From CAWKAO01 sp963847665 (GTDB lineage: Bacteria > Actinomycetota > Humimicrobiia > Humimicrobiales > Humimicrobiaceae): a stretch of 64,000 bases of DNA. Position numbers and translations under genes: made by a program. How positions within the stretch are numbered: the first letter of the stretch is position 1; every line of letters begins with the position of its first letter. A model generated the notes under the pieces. It was not told the origin of the DNA. It did no database searches and worked only from the letters and a program-made list of their open reading frames with translations. The stretch covers positions 248,001 to 312,000 of the forward strand of contig CAWKAO010000002.1 of assembly GCA_963847665.1 (NCBI GenBank), in the 5' to 3' direction. Shown one piece after another: positions 1 through 8,626 of the stretch.

Positions 1-219
1 ATTTGATCTTCCGTATCCTGTGGCGACAATTGACTCAATCGAAGATTTTTCAAGTCCTGCTCTTTTAAGTGCTTCTTCGAAGACTCTAAAAGCTGCACTT
101 TTGCTATCGCCACCTGTAGCATCAATCACATAGGCATGGATATCCGGTTTCTCATCTTTATAACTGACGATAACAGCTTCTGCAGAAACAGAACCTATAT
201 CTATCCCGCATGTATACAT
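1..219 (-). CDS. Activator of 2-hydroxyacyl-CoA dehydratase, BadF/HgdC ATPase family (partial, N-terminus)
   Basis: The first 73 residues are present; the gene runs off the window edge. It opens MYTCGIDIGSVSAEAV, the phosphate-binding loop of the ASKHA fold, and ends at ATGYGRSN, both typical of the iron-sulfur activator (component A) that uses ATP to inject an electron into the dehydratase. I found it by translating the complement from the ATG at 219. It lies 23 bases downstream of the dehydratase subunit at 243-1550 on the same strand, so it is very likely cotranscribed. Family assignment is firm; the substrate of the dehydratase is unknown. Confidence 0.85.
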   Translation of the reverse strand, partial: MYTCGIDIGSVSAEAVIVSYKDEKPDIHAYVIDATGGDSKSAAFRVFEEALKRAGLEKSSIESIVATGYGRSN

Positions 220-242
220 TTTCTACCTTTCCCGTAGATTAT

Positions 243-1550
243 CTAAGATCTTGAATCTATTATTTCCATAAAACCCTGAAGGCGTGTATATATCTGTCCT
301 TCTGAAGAGTTGTTCTTGTTCAGGCAGTCTCCATCCAGTATAAGTGTCGGTACTCCATATTCTTTTAATGCATCCTTTATTATCCTTGCGCCTCCGTTAC
401 TGTGCCGGCATCCCCAGTGTGAAAAAAGTATCGCCCCATCTATTCTGTATTGTTCTGCCATTTGCAGGATAGCAGAAGTCCTGTTTTCCAGGCTTCCGTT
501 TAAATGATTGGAAAGCATTTTTATTGCAAGGCTGTGAAATGGCTTATCAGGGTCAAGTTTTGGCCAGCTGATATAGTTTATTTCCTCAAAGACGACCCTG
601 TAATTGTTCTTTTCAATAATGTCAAAAATATTGTTTTTATAATAAGGTTTAAGGTGAAGCCATAGGAGTCTTTTTACCCTTTTTTCTTCACCATTTTTTT
701 TGGCTTCAGTAGTCTTTTGCTTGTCCAATAAGTCTTTAAGCTCATTATAAATACTTTTATACAGCTCTACTGCTTCGGTTGTGCCTGCAAGACCATAAAA
801 AGGCAGAATAAAGTTTAATCCGTTAAAATTTTTTGGGTAGACAACCAGTTCTTTTCTTATCTCATTTACCTTAAGGGCCCAGTGCCTGAAATCATTGGAA
901 AGTCTTATTGTATTTTTAAACTGTTCAATATCAAAATCCTTATCCATTTTTTTCGTTATGTCTTTTGCAGCATCTTCAAGTTGTTTTGCCAGATAATCAA
1001 TATTTTTTTCATTTTTTTCATATGGTATATCAATAAGATAATAATTTTTTTCGATGCCGTATTTTACAGCATCTAAATAAAACGTCTTTTGGGCAGCGTC
1101 ACATGCAAGATTTGTCACTATTATAAATTTTGGGATGGGAAACAGGTCCATTTCGACCGCACCAGATGCGCTTCTATGAAATGTGCAAAGATCAGGAGTA
1201 TACCATCTTGTGGAAGCCTCTTTTAATGTCCGGTCAGTAAGTCCAAGTCCAGCTGTAAAACCTGCCATCACTTCGGGTAGAAACGGGACTATCCCAAGAG
1301 CATGGATAAATTCATAAGCCAGGAAAAGAGAACCGAACGCGACCGGATATTTTCCGCTGTATGCCTTTTTAAGGCTTGATATGCTGAAGATATTAAGATA
1401 TTTATCAGACTGAGAAGCAAAGGTAGAACCATATGTCGAAAGCAGGGGTTTTATGCCTATGATGCCCAGGACCCTTGCGATATAATCTCTATCCAGATTT
1501 CTCTGTATCTTTACTTTTAGATCTTCTTTTATTTTTTCAGTGATCCCCAT
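243..1550 (-). CDS. 2-hydroxyacyl-CoA dehydratase subunit (HgdA/FldB-like)
   Basis: A 435-residue member of the HgdB/FldABC family, which dehydrates (R)-2-hydroxyacyl-CoA to enoyl-CoA by a ketyl radical mechanism in amino-acid fermentation. Family features are the Cys in TNLACDAAQK (a likely [4Fe-4S] ligand), the FSHWGCRHSNGG segment, and LDGDCLNK near the C-terminus followed by a short helical tail (GQIYTRLQGFMEIID). It abuts the preceding subunit: that gene's stop codon ends at 1551 and this ATG starts at 1550, which implies translational coupling. With the activator downstream, this forms a three-gene dehydratase operon. Sequence alone does not say whether the substrate is 2-hydroxyglutaryl-, lactoyl- or aryllactyl-CoA. 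Confidence 0.85.
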   Translation of the reverse strand: MGITEKIKEDLKVKIQRNLDRDYIARVLGIIGIKPLLSTYGSTFASQSDKYLNIFSISSLKKAYSGKYPVAFGSLFLAYEFIHALGIVPFLPEVMAGFTAGLGLTDRTLKEASTRWYTPDLCTFHRSASGAVEMDLFPIPKFIIVTNLACDAAQKTFYLDAVKYGIEKNYYLIDIPYEKNEKNIDYLAKQLEDAAKDITKKMDKDFDIEQFKNTIRLSNDFRHWALKVNEIRKELVVYPKNFNGLNFILPFYGLAGTTEAVELYKSIYNELKDLLDKQKTTEAKKNGEEKRVKRLLWLHLKPYYKNNIFDIIEKNNYRVVFEEINYISWPKLDPDKPFHSLAIKMLSNHLNGSLENRTSAILQMAEQYRIDGAILFSHWGCRHSNGGARIIKDALKEYGVPTLILDGDCLNKNNSSEGQIYTRLQGFMEIIDSRS

Positions 1551-2747
1551 TTAACATATCTCCAAAAATGCCTGGATCCTAGTCTTTATCTGTCCGGCAG
1601 AAAAATTGTTATGCTCGATTTCCAAAAACAGGCTCTGGATCCCTGTTTTATTTAATTCCTGTCTCAGCAGGGGGTAAAAAAGCAAAGTATTATCACAGAA
1701 TTTCTGGCTGATAAAGATCACACCATTTATATTGTTTTTTTTAATGTTTGCTTTTATCTCAGTTAATTTAGCTCCCAGATCTCCCATTCTAAGACACTGC
1801 GGTTTAAGAAGGTATCCGCATGCAATAGCCGCAAAAGCTTTTTTCACCTCATCGCTATGGCCACTATCTATATACTCTAAAACATTTTGCTCATCGTTAA
1901 GGCATGAAGAAGATTTCCTGTCAACAATAGCATTAAGATATCTTCCAGAATTACAGGTATCATCAGAAGCAATAATGCAATCCAGCTCATCAAAAATATC
2001 CCACAGTCTTCCTTCATCAATAAAGTTTCCGATTATCATTATTCTTGGGGAGACACTATTATTATCATGCACGGGACCGGTTTTCCCATCATCTCCTGTA
2101 TTAAGCACTTCCTGCATATAGTTTTCAAGCCTGTCAACAAACAATGTGGGTTCTTCAGTCATGGCAGATATTAATATATCAAAATAATTTTTTATCCCGA
2201 TGTTTTTTTTAAAACTTATAAAATATTCGTTCAGTTTTTTTAAAAGCCTCTTTTTATTATTGATAAGTTCTATAGCTGGGCCAAGATCACCAATATCTAT
2301 TTGCGTTCCGCTGATATTTTCTAGAAACTTTGCCATATGGGAAATATTATTTGCATATTGCAGAAGCGCATTTTTGTTGTTTATTCGGGGCACGTCAAGA
2401 ATAAAAGAGGGTATCTGCTTTACATATGTTTTGCATGTATCAAAAAATCTGCGCATCCCATCACAGGAATTTGTAAAAACAATACCTGAATAGCTACTAC
2501 CATTTAATAGGATATCTTCCATAGAAGATTTGATAAATGGACAAAAATTGATGGGAAAGTATCCCTCAGATCTTTTTGCTTTTTCAGTACCAATTATCCT
2601 GGATGGAGTAAATCCTGCAGCCAGAATGATCTCTTCCGGTGTGTATGTACAGATCCAGCCGATTTTTTTGTTGCAGATGTCACTCTTGCTTTCAGGGACC
2701 ATGTTCTTGAAAGCTTTAAAAGGTATCAATTCTTTAGTAAAAACCAT
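1551..2747 (-). CDS. 2-hydroxyacyl-CoA dehydratase subunit (HgdB/FldC-like)
   Basis: A 398-residue paralogue of the next gene and the first gene of the dehydratase operon. It shows the family N-terminal pattern WICTYTPEEIILAAGF, then NFCPFIKSSMED and TNSCDGMRRFFDTC, which supply candidate [4Fe-4S] cysteines. A PR pair follows (LDVPRIN), and the C-terminus GQIKTRIQAFLEI matches the partner's tail. The two subunits would form a heterodimer with one cluster each. No close homologue can be named from sequence alone, so the substrate is left open. Upstream bases 2748-2860 contain no gene. Confidence 0.85.
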   Translation of the reverse strand: MVFTKELIPFKAFKNMVPESKSDICNKKIGWICTYTPEEIILAAGFTPSRIIGTEKAKRSEGYFPINFCPFIKSSMEDILLNGSSYSGIVFTNSCDGMRRFFDTCKTYVKQIPSFILDVPRINNKNALLQYANNISHMAKFLENISGTQIDIGDLGPAIELINNKKRLLKKLNEYFISFKKNIGIKNYFDILISAMTEEPTLFVDRLENYMQEVLNTGDDGKTGPVHDNNSVSPRIMIIGNFIDEGRLWDIFDELDCIIASDDTCNSGRYLNAIVDRKSSSCLNDEQNVLEYIDSGHSDEVKKAFAAIACGYLLKPQCLRMGDLGAKLTEIKANIKKNNINGVIFISQKFCDNTLLFYPLLRQELNKTGIQSLFLEIEHNNFSAGQIKTRIQAFLEIC

Positions 2748-2860
2748 ATAGATCTATTCTTTTCAAGTCAGTCGATCCTGCCTGGATCTAATTTTAAAAA
2801 AAATTGATTCAATTTTGAAGATTTATACCGGTACTAAAAAACTTTAAGTAATTCAGTGAT

Positions 2861-3424
2861 CTATTCTATTTCACCTTTTGTCAGCACCTGTTCATTTCTG
2901 GTAAAGTCTTCGTAGATGCCCATATGTCCCCAGAAATCTTCTATAGAAAGACCGTCGATCTGACCGCTTTGTTTTCCTTCGACAGTAAATCTTACTGCCT
3001 TTATTTCATCGAACTCAGTAAGTGTATCGACAATTGAAAAAATTGCAAGGAGTTCAGTCGTCGAACTGTGAGGGATCTGGGTAATATTCGTGATTATTTC
3101 TCTAGAAAAATCCACCACTGCAAGGTCATTTTCCAGTTTTAGGGAATTTACTTTTATATCGGAAGGCAGGGTGGGGAAAAGCTGTCCGTTTTGGGGACCT
3201 TTTATTATCTCCTCAACTATGTTTTTATAAAAATCATCATTTTTTATTATTCCCCTTGTCTCTGGTGAAAGATACGCTGAATTATCTTCATATGATGCAA
3301 AGTAGAGCGTGACTTCTGTTTTTGAAGAACATGAGATCGCCAGAATTGCTATTAATATAAATGATAGCAAAATGAAGACAGACTGCAGTAATTTTTTATT
3401 ATTTTTTATTTTATAGTCATTCAT
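2861..3424 (-). CDS. GerMN-domain lipoprotein
   Basis: A 187-residue exported protein. After a basic start there is one hydrophobic segment (VFILLSFILIAILAI) ending in SCSSK, a lipoprotein-type cleavage site. The rest has the GerMN pattern: VTLYFAS near the start, KNIVEEIIKGPQ, then LPSDIKVNSLKLENDLAVVDFS. GerMN domains occur in sporulation protein GerM and in other envelope lipoproteins. The function here is unknown and no sporulation gene is nearby. I start at the ATG at 3424, which has AAAGGAC upstream; a longer form starting at 3493 would overlap the divergent promoter region. Confidence 0.75.
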   Translation of the reverse strand: MNDYKIKNNKKLLQSVFILLSFILIAILAISCSSKTEVTLYFASYEDNSAYLSPETRGIIKNDDFYKNIVEEIIKGPQNGQLFPTLPSDIKVNSLKLENDLAVVDFSREIITNITQIPHSSTTELLAIFSIVDTLTEFDEIKAVRFTVEGKQSGQIDGLSIEDFWGHMGIYEDFTRNEQVLTKGEIE

Positions 3425-3597
3425 TTTATCTTTACCGTCCTTTTTAATCTGATTAAATATTTTTATCTGCATATATATGAATGATTTTATCACCTGGCGC
3501 TACTATTGTTAATTTTATTATATTAAAGATAAGGAACAAAAAAGCTATAATAAGAAATTGCTATGAAAAACAGGCAACGTCGACTATCGGAGGTTTT

Positions 3598-4266
3598 ATG
3601 GGTGTGAAGTTATTTTTAATAAGGCACGGACAGACTGAAAGCAATAAGCAGGGAAGATACCAGGGGTCACTTGATACAGATCTTACAGAAACAGGTATAA
3701 GACAGGCAAAGCTTGCGAAGAAATACCTTTCAAAAGTCAGGTTTTCAAATATTTATTCAAGCCCGCTTAAAAGAGCCCTTGATACCGCCAGTATAATATC
3801 TGCGAGGTCGGGTCTTAAAATAAAGGTGAGAGACGGCATAAAGGAACTAAATTTCGGTAATTGGGAAGGTATGAAATTTGAAGAGATAAATGAAAATTAC
3901 CGTCAGGATTACCAGAACTGGCTTTCCGATCCATATAAAAACCCTCCTACCGGAGGAGAAAGCTTTGGGAACCTTATCAAGAGGGCGGATAATGAAATAA
4001 AATCTGTGGTCGCAGAAAATGAGGAAGGCAGCAATATAGCAGTTATAACTCACGGCGGTGTAATACTTGCCCTGATAGTAAACTGGCTCCAGATCCCCAG
4101 TCATTGCTGGAGATCACTGATTCAGAGGCAGGGTGCAATAAATATAGTGGTCCTGGATAGAGGTTTTCCCTATATCTCAGCAGTTAACTATACAGGGCAT
4201 ATAAATCCAGTATATGATGATAATGAGGACAGAGTGATCGAGATATACAGTAAAATAAAGGATTAA
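3598..4266 (+). CDS. Histidine phosphatase family protein (phosphoglycerate mutase-like)
   Basis: A 222-residue protein of the phosphoglycerate mutase/acid phosphatase superfamily. The catalytic RHG is in FLIRHGQTESN near residue 8; the basic and acidic pocket residues are in YSSPLKRALDTA and ELNFGNWEG; the second catalytic His is in VITHGGVILAL. The length and the NFGNWEG motif fit the CobC/GpmB-like broad phosphatase group rather than dPGM. I use the ATG at 3598 because CGGAGG precedes it closely; an upstream in-frame extension to 3481 lacks a ribosome site and is AT-rich. It is transcribed away from the GerMN gene. The substrate is not predictable. Confidence 0.85.
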   Translation: MGVKLFLIRHGQTESNKQGRYQGSLDTDLTETGIRQAKLAKKYLSKVRFSNIYSSPLKRALDTASIISARSGLKIKVRDGIKELNFGNWEGMKFEEINENYRQDYQNWLSDPYKNPPTGGESFGNLIKRADNEIKSVVAENEEGSNIAVITHGGVILALIVNWLQIPSHCWRSLIQRQGAINIVVLDRGFPYISAVNYTGHINPVYDDNEDRVIEIYSKIKD

Positions 4267-4314
4267 GACTCAAAGTGAATAGAAGCCAAAAAAACAGGTG
4301 AGTCAAAATAACTG

Positions 4315-4343
4315 TTGATAAATAGTAATAATTGTTATATTAT
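4315..4343 (+). promoter_or_regulatory. Promoter of the rpsF operon
   Basis: TTGATA (4315-4320) and TATTAT (4338-4343) are separated by 17 bases. The predicted transcript has a ~95-nt AT-rich leader before rpsF. I looked for an S6:S18-binding leader and could not see a convincing one. Confidence 0.55.
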
Positions 4344-4446
4344 CCCAACGTAAATTTATTAATATTGAAAAATTAAATAGGGGATTATTCCTTCTGCTCT
4401 ATAAAGGGCCTATATTTTTTAATGATTAGTCCAAAGGGGGAAAATA

Positions 4447-4740
4447 GTGAAAACGTATGAGTTAGTGCTTATCTTCGATTCTTCGCTCGAAGAGACTTCT
4501 GTAAATGAAGAGCTTTCAAAAATTACTTCGATAATCGAAAAATCAAAAGGAAATATCCAGAAAACTGATATATGGGGTGTAAAGAAACTTGCATTTCCCA
4601 TAAAGCACCAGGAAAACGGGTTTTATGCCCTTCTTTATTTTGAAGCAGAAAAAGATGTCCTTGGAGAACTGGACAGAGTCAATAAGATAAATGACAGGAT
4701 ATTAAGGCATCTTATTGTCAGGACAAATGAAAAGAAATAG
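4447..4740 (+). CDS. rpsF: 30S ribosomal protein S6
   Basis: 97 residues, a normal length for S6. The N-terminus MKTYELVLIFDSSL, the WGVKKLAFPIKHQENGFY segment and the ILRHLIVRT strand are typical. S6 sits on the platform of the small subunit with S18. The start is GTG at 4447, preceded by AAAGGGGG. It is first in rpsF-ssb-rpsR-DUF2232-rplI-dnaB, the classic order in Gram-positive lineages. Confidence 0.96.
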   Translation: MKTYELVLIFDSSLEETSVNEELSKITSIIEKSKGNIQKTDIWGVKKLAFPIKHQENGFYALLYFEAEKDVLGELDRVNKINDRILRHLIVRTNEKK

Positions 4741-4773
4741 TCTTACCAATATAAATCGAAAGTGAGGTAGGCC

Positions 4774-5217
4774 ATGGCTATAGGTGTTAATTATATTACT
4801 GTGGTGGGCAATCTGACAAGGGATCCCGAGCTGAGGTTTACTCCAAACGGGACTCCAGTTGCAAGTTTTAGTGTAGCTGTCAATAAAAGGACCAAAGAAA
4901 AAGGATCAGAAGAGTGGGTAAACAGTGCAGATTTTTTTAATGTTGTAGTCTGGTTTAAACTTGCAGAAAATTGTGCTGAAAGCCTTTCCAAGGGAGACAG
5001 GGTGCTGATCACAGGAAAGCTTTCTCAGGAAAGCTGGGAAGACAGGGAAGGCCAGAAAAGGACTTCAGTAAGGATAATAGCAAATGTTGTTGCACCAAGT
5101 CTTGAATTTGCTTCGTGCAGGATAGAGAAAAATGAAAGAGTCGAAACTGATACTGGACAGAAAGAAAGCAGTACTGATGAGGACCTTGATTTTTCTAATG
5201 ACGACATCCCGTTTTGA
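4774..5217 (+). CDS. ssb: Single-stranded DNA-binding protein
   Basis: 147 residues. There is an OB fold over the first ~110 residues (VGNLTRDPELRFTPNGTPVASFSVAVN, DFFNVVVWFKLAEN), then an acidic linker and the C-terminal tip DDIPF that recruits replication and repair proteins. It coats single-stranded DNA during replication. Placement between rpsF and rpsR is standard. Start ATG with GTGAGG upstream. Confidence 0.96.
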   Translation: MAIGVNYITVVGNLTRDPELRFTPNGTPVASFSVAVNKRTKEKGSEEWVNSADFFNVVVWFKLAENCAESLSKGDRVLITGKLSQESWEDREGQKRTSVRIIANVVAPSLEFASCRIEKNERVETDTGQKESSTDEDLDFSNDDIPF

Positions 5218-5294
5218 TTTTTTAATTAAAAAGATAGTTTTTAAAGGTCATTAATAAATAATTATAAAATATTTTTCAAGAAGGAGCTTTTAAG

Positions 5295-5576
5295 TTGGCA
5301 AGAAGAACAAATAAGCAGGCTAATGAAAAACAATCGTCACCGAGTTCATCAGCGGTCTTAAATGCAAGACAGCGGAAAAGGTATTGCTATTTTTGCAAAG
5401 AAAATATTGATTATATTGATTATAAGAATGTTTCGGTACTGAAAAAATTTGTATCAGACAAGGGTAAGATCAGGCCCAAACGTTCTACAGGAAATTGTGT
5501 GCAGCATCAAAAAATGATAGCGGATGCTATAAAGAGAGCAAGAGAAATAGCTCTTATGCCATATTTTAGAAGATAG
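5295..5576 (+). CDS. rpsR: 30S ribosomal protein S18
   Basis: 93 residues with an N-terminal lysine- and serine-rich extension, then the S18 core (CYFCKENIDYIDYKN, SDKGKIRPKRSTG, AIKRAREIALMPY). The two Cys in CYFC suggest the zinc-ribbon (C+) version. The start is TTG at 5295, supported by AAGGAG nine bases upstream; no ATG fits. S18 binds next to S6. Confidence 0.95.
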   Translation: MARRTNKQANEKQSSPSSSAVLNARQRKRYCYFCKENIDYIDYKNVSVLKKFVSDKGKIRPKRSTGNCVQHQKMIADAIKRAREIALMPYFRR

Positions 5577-5586
5577 TCGATAAGAC

Positions 5587-6570
5587 ATGTCCTTTGAAAA
5601 TCCAGATAATATAAATAAAAAGACAGCAAATCTTGCAGTGATGGTAATCTTTACGGTAGTTGCCGGGATGGTAGCTATTTTTGTACCGTTTATCAGCTTT
5701 GCAGGTTTGGCTTTTTTACCTGTACCTACCGCTCTTTTGTTTGTTTCAAAAAGGTATAGAGATGCAGCGATCTGTGCTATAGCAGGGCTGCTGTTTGTTT
5801 TTATTATCAATTATGTAATTGCACTGGCATTACTTACGGTAATTGTATCGATCTGCTTTCTCTATGGAGATGTTATAAGTAAAAAAAGGAGCATTTCTAT
5901 TTCGCTGGCAGTACTTTTTTCTATCTTTGCAGCAGCATTAGTACTATTTTTTTTGATGGATTCAGCAATAGCAGGTAAAAATACATTTAGTGTTCTTGCA
6001 AACGGATACCGGGAGTATATAGATCTGATGCCTGAGGATCCTGTGTTTAAAAATTATCAGGGCTTTCTACTTGCAGGCGGCAGCGAGCTGGATACTGTAA
6101 TTGGGCAGACCCAATCTTTTCTCAGGTTTATCCCGAAAATCTTACCGGGAATACTGGCGGTCTTTTTTTCTATAGTTTCAGTGCTTAATTACTATTTCAG
6201 TTATCTTTTTTTTAGAAGATTTGATAAAAGAATAGAGAAACTACCGGAATTCAAATACTGGGATTTCCCATGGTACTGGTGCTGGGGAGTTATTTTAGGG
6301 ATAATCTTTGTTGTGGTACCTTCTTTCAACGTAAGGTACGATATGCTTTTTGATGTAGCCGGATATAATCTGATAATAATATTCGGATCTTTATATCTGG
6401 TATTGGGTACAGCAGCATTATGGGGATTGCTTGATAGAATAAAGGTAGGCTACAAGATAAGAATAATTTTGATAATTGTTTTATTTTTGTTTTTTGGGTT
6501 TTTTCTAATACTACCATTATTTGGATTAATTGATATTTGGGCAAATTTTAGGAAACTTAAGAGAACTTAG
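5587..6570 (+). CDS. DUF2232/YybS-like polytopic membrane protein
   Basis: 327 residues with about eight hydrophobic segments from residue 14 to the C-terminus (for example AVMVIFTVVAGMVAIFVPF and LIIIVLFLFFGFFLILPLFG). This matches DUF2232/YybS, which is found between rpsR and rplI in many Firmicutes and relatives. Its function is unknown; a transport-like architecture is seen but unproven. It starts 11 bases after rpsR and is in the same operon. Confidence 0.8.
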   Translation: MSFENPDNINKKTANLAVMVIFTVVAGMVAIFVPFISFAGLAFLPVPTALLFVSKRYRDAAICAIAGLLFVFIINYVIALALLTVIVSICFLYGDVISKKRSISISLAVLFSIFAAALVLFFLMDSAIAGKNTFSVLANGYREYIDLMPEDPVFKNYQGFLLAGGSELDTVIGQTQSFLRFIPKILPGILAVFFSIVSVLNYYFSYLFFRRFDKRIEKLPEFKYWDFPWYWCWGVILGIIFVVVPSFNVRYDMLFDVAGYNLIIIFGSLYLVLGTAALWGLLDRIKVGYKIRIILIIVLFLFFGFFLILPLFGLIDIWANFRKLKRT

Positions 6571-6586
6571 TGATAAAGGAGGAGAT

Positions 6587-7120
6587 TTGAAAGTAATACT
6601 TACCAGGGATCACGATAAACTTGGCAATACCGGAGATATTATAAGTGTAAAGGATGGTTTTGCAAAAAACTTCCTTATACCTAATAATGTTGCGCTACTT
6701 GCCACAGCAGGCAATATTAAACAAATGGAGCTTGTAAAAAAATCTATTGTAAAAAAAGAGGCAAAAAGTATTGAGGAAGCTGAAAAACTCGCAAAGTTGA
6801 TAGATGGAATAGAGATCAATTTTAAGGTGAATTCAAGCCCTGATGGAAAGCTGTATGGATCTATAACGAATAAGGATATTGCTGAAAGGATCCTTGAAGA
6901 CAAGAAGATAGAAGTAGATAGGAAAAAAATAGATCTTGAGGACCATTTAAAAGAAGTAGGAAGTTATGACATAATTGTAAAGCTCTATAAGGAAGTGAAA
7001 GCTACAATAAAAGTAGAAATCGTAAGTGAAAACATTGTTAAAGATGAGGAAGAGCCACCAGCTGAGGAAGAAAACGCGGTAGAAACAGAAAATATAGAAA
7101 CCGTTCAAGCTCCAGAATGA
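6587..7120 (+). CDS. rplI: 50S ribosomal protein L9
   Basis: 177 residues. N-terminal L9 domain (KVILTRDHDKLGNTGDIISVKDGFAKNFLIP), long connecting helix, and C-terminal domain (FKVNSSPDGKLYGSITNKDIAE), then an unusual ~25-residue acidic tail (DEEEPPAEEENAVETENIE). L9 binds 23S rRNA at the base of L1. I start at TTG 6587 because AAAGGAGG sits just before it and the family begins at MKVILT; a longer reading from 6530 would overlap the upstream gene. The acidic tail is an odd extra. Confidence 0.93.
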   Translation: MKVILTRDHDKLGNTGDIISVKDGFAKNFLIPNNVALLATAGNIKQMELVKKSIVKKEAKSIEEAEKLAKLIDGIEINFKVNSSPDGKLYGSITNKDIAERILEDKKIEVDRKKIDLEDHLKEVGSYDIIVKLYKEVKATIKVEIVSENIVKDEEEPPAEEENAVETENIETVQAPE

Positions 7121-7197
7121 CGGCAAATAGGCTAAAAACAATTATAAATTTACAAATAAATAACTTATAATAAGTTGTAAACTTGATATCTTTCATT

Positions 7198-8604
7198 ATG
7201 CAAAACCAGGTAAAAAAGACTGATCAAATAATCCCTCTTGATACGAGCCGGATGGACAGGGTGCCGCCATATAATCTTGAAGCAGAAGAATCTGTGCTGG
7301 GCTCGATGCTTATATCAAGGGAAGCAATAGTCTCAGTTTTTGAGATATTATCTGAAGACGACTTCTATAGAAATGCAAACAAACAGATCTTTATTGCAAT
7401 AAAAGAGCTTTATTCACACGGGGAACCTGTAGATATAATAACTGTAGCTGATTTTCTTAAAAAAAAGGATATGCTGGATGAAGTCGGGGAGACTTCTTAT
7501 ATCCATTCACTTGTAAGCAACCTTCCACTGGCAGCCAATGCCGAATATTATTCAAGAATAGTAAAGAATAATTCTGTTTTGCGTAAACTTATATATGCAG
7601 CAACAGAGATAGCTACTATGGGGTATGAGATTCCCGAGGACCTCTATGCGACAATCGACAGGGCTCAGCAACTGATATTCTCCATTTACCAGGAATTAAG
7701 CGAGGACATGAAGAAAGGGAAGTTCTCTGTGATAAAAGACGTCCTTTCTGATGTTTACGAACAGGTTGCAAACCTGTATGAGAAAAAGTCAAAAATAACC
7801 GGAATATCAACTGGTTTTATAGACCTTGATAAAAAAACTTCAGGGTTTCAGGATTCAGACCTTATAATCATTGCTTCAAGGCCAGGTATGGGGAAGACAT
7901 CTTTTGCGCTTTGTCTTGCCCGTTTTGCAGCAATGGTTGAAAAGGTCCCTGTTGCCTTTTTCTCTCTTGAGATGTCTAAAAACCAGGTCGCACAGAGACT
8001 CATGTGTTCTGAATCAAGAATAGATCTTCAACGCTTGAGATCAGGTAACTTGAGGGATGACGAATGGCCAAAACTTGCAAGGGCAATAGAAAACCTTGCA
8101 GATTGCAAGATATATATAGATGACGCACCTTTCCTGACTGTGATGGACCTGCGCTCAAGGGCCAGGATGTTAAAGAGTACTTATGGGATTAAGATGCTTA
8201 TAGTGGATTATCTACAGCTTATGCAGTCAGGTACAAATTTCAGGGAGAACAGGGTGCTGGAGATCACTGAAATATCCAGGAACTTAAAAGGAATCGCAAA
8301 GGAATTGGATATTCCAGTCATCGCAATATCACAACTATCAAGGGAAGTCGAGAGAAGAGATAAAAAAAGACCGATGCTTGCTGACCTGAGGGAGTCTGGA
8401 GCGATCGAACAGGATGCTGACCTTGTCTTGTTTATTTACAGGGATGATTATTATGATGAGCAGAGTGCTGAAGCTGGACTGGCAGAATTAAATATTGCCA
8501 AGCACAGAAACGGCCCTACAGGTATGTTGAAATTGAAGTTTTTTAAAGAGTATACATTGTTTGTTAATGCTACAAAATCTCAGGAAGATGAGATAGAGGA
8601 ATAA
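7198..8604 (+). CDS. dnaB: Replicative DNA helicase DnaB
   Basis: 468 residues from the ATG at 7198. The N-terminal primase-interaction domain begins RVPPYNLEAEESVLGSML; the RecA-like ATPase has Walker A SRPGMGKTSFAL, Walker B KMLIVDYLQLM and the arginine-finger region near KHRNGPTG. It unwinds DNA at the replication fork. No inserted intein is present. A TTG at 7183 would add five residues; neither start has a clear ribosome site, and a TATAAT at 7166-7171 suggests a promoter very close to the start. purA follows 22 bases downstream. Confidence 0.95.
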   Translation: MQNQVKKTDQIIPLDTSRMDRVPPYNLEAEESVLGSMLISREAIVSVFEILSEDDFYRNANKQIFIAIKELYSHGEPVDIITVADFLKKKDMLDEVGETSYIHSLVSNLPLAANAEYYSRIVKNNSVLRKLIYAATEIATMGYEIPEDLYATIDRAQQLIFSIYQELSEDMKKGKFSVIKDVLSDVYEQVANLYEKKSKITGISTGFIDLDKKTSGFQDSDLIIIASRPGMGKTSFALCLARFAAMVEKVPVAFFSLEMSKNQVAQRLMCSESRIDLQRLRSGNLRDDEWPKLARAIENLADCKIYIDDAPFLTVMDLRSRARMLKSTYGIKMLIVDYLQLMQSGTNFRENRVLEITEISRNLKGIAKELDIPVIAISQLSREVERRDKKRPMLADLRESGAIEQDADLVLFIYRDDYYDEQSAEAGLAELNIAKHRNGPTGMLKLKFFKEYTLFVNATKSQEDEIEE

Positions 8605-8626
8605 TAAGGAATAGAGGTGTTTTAAA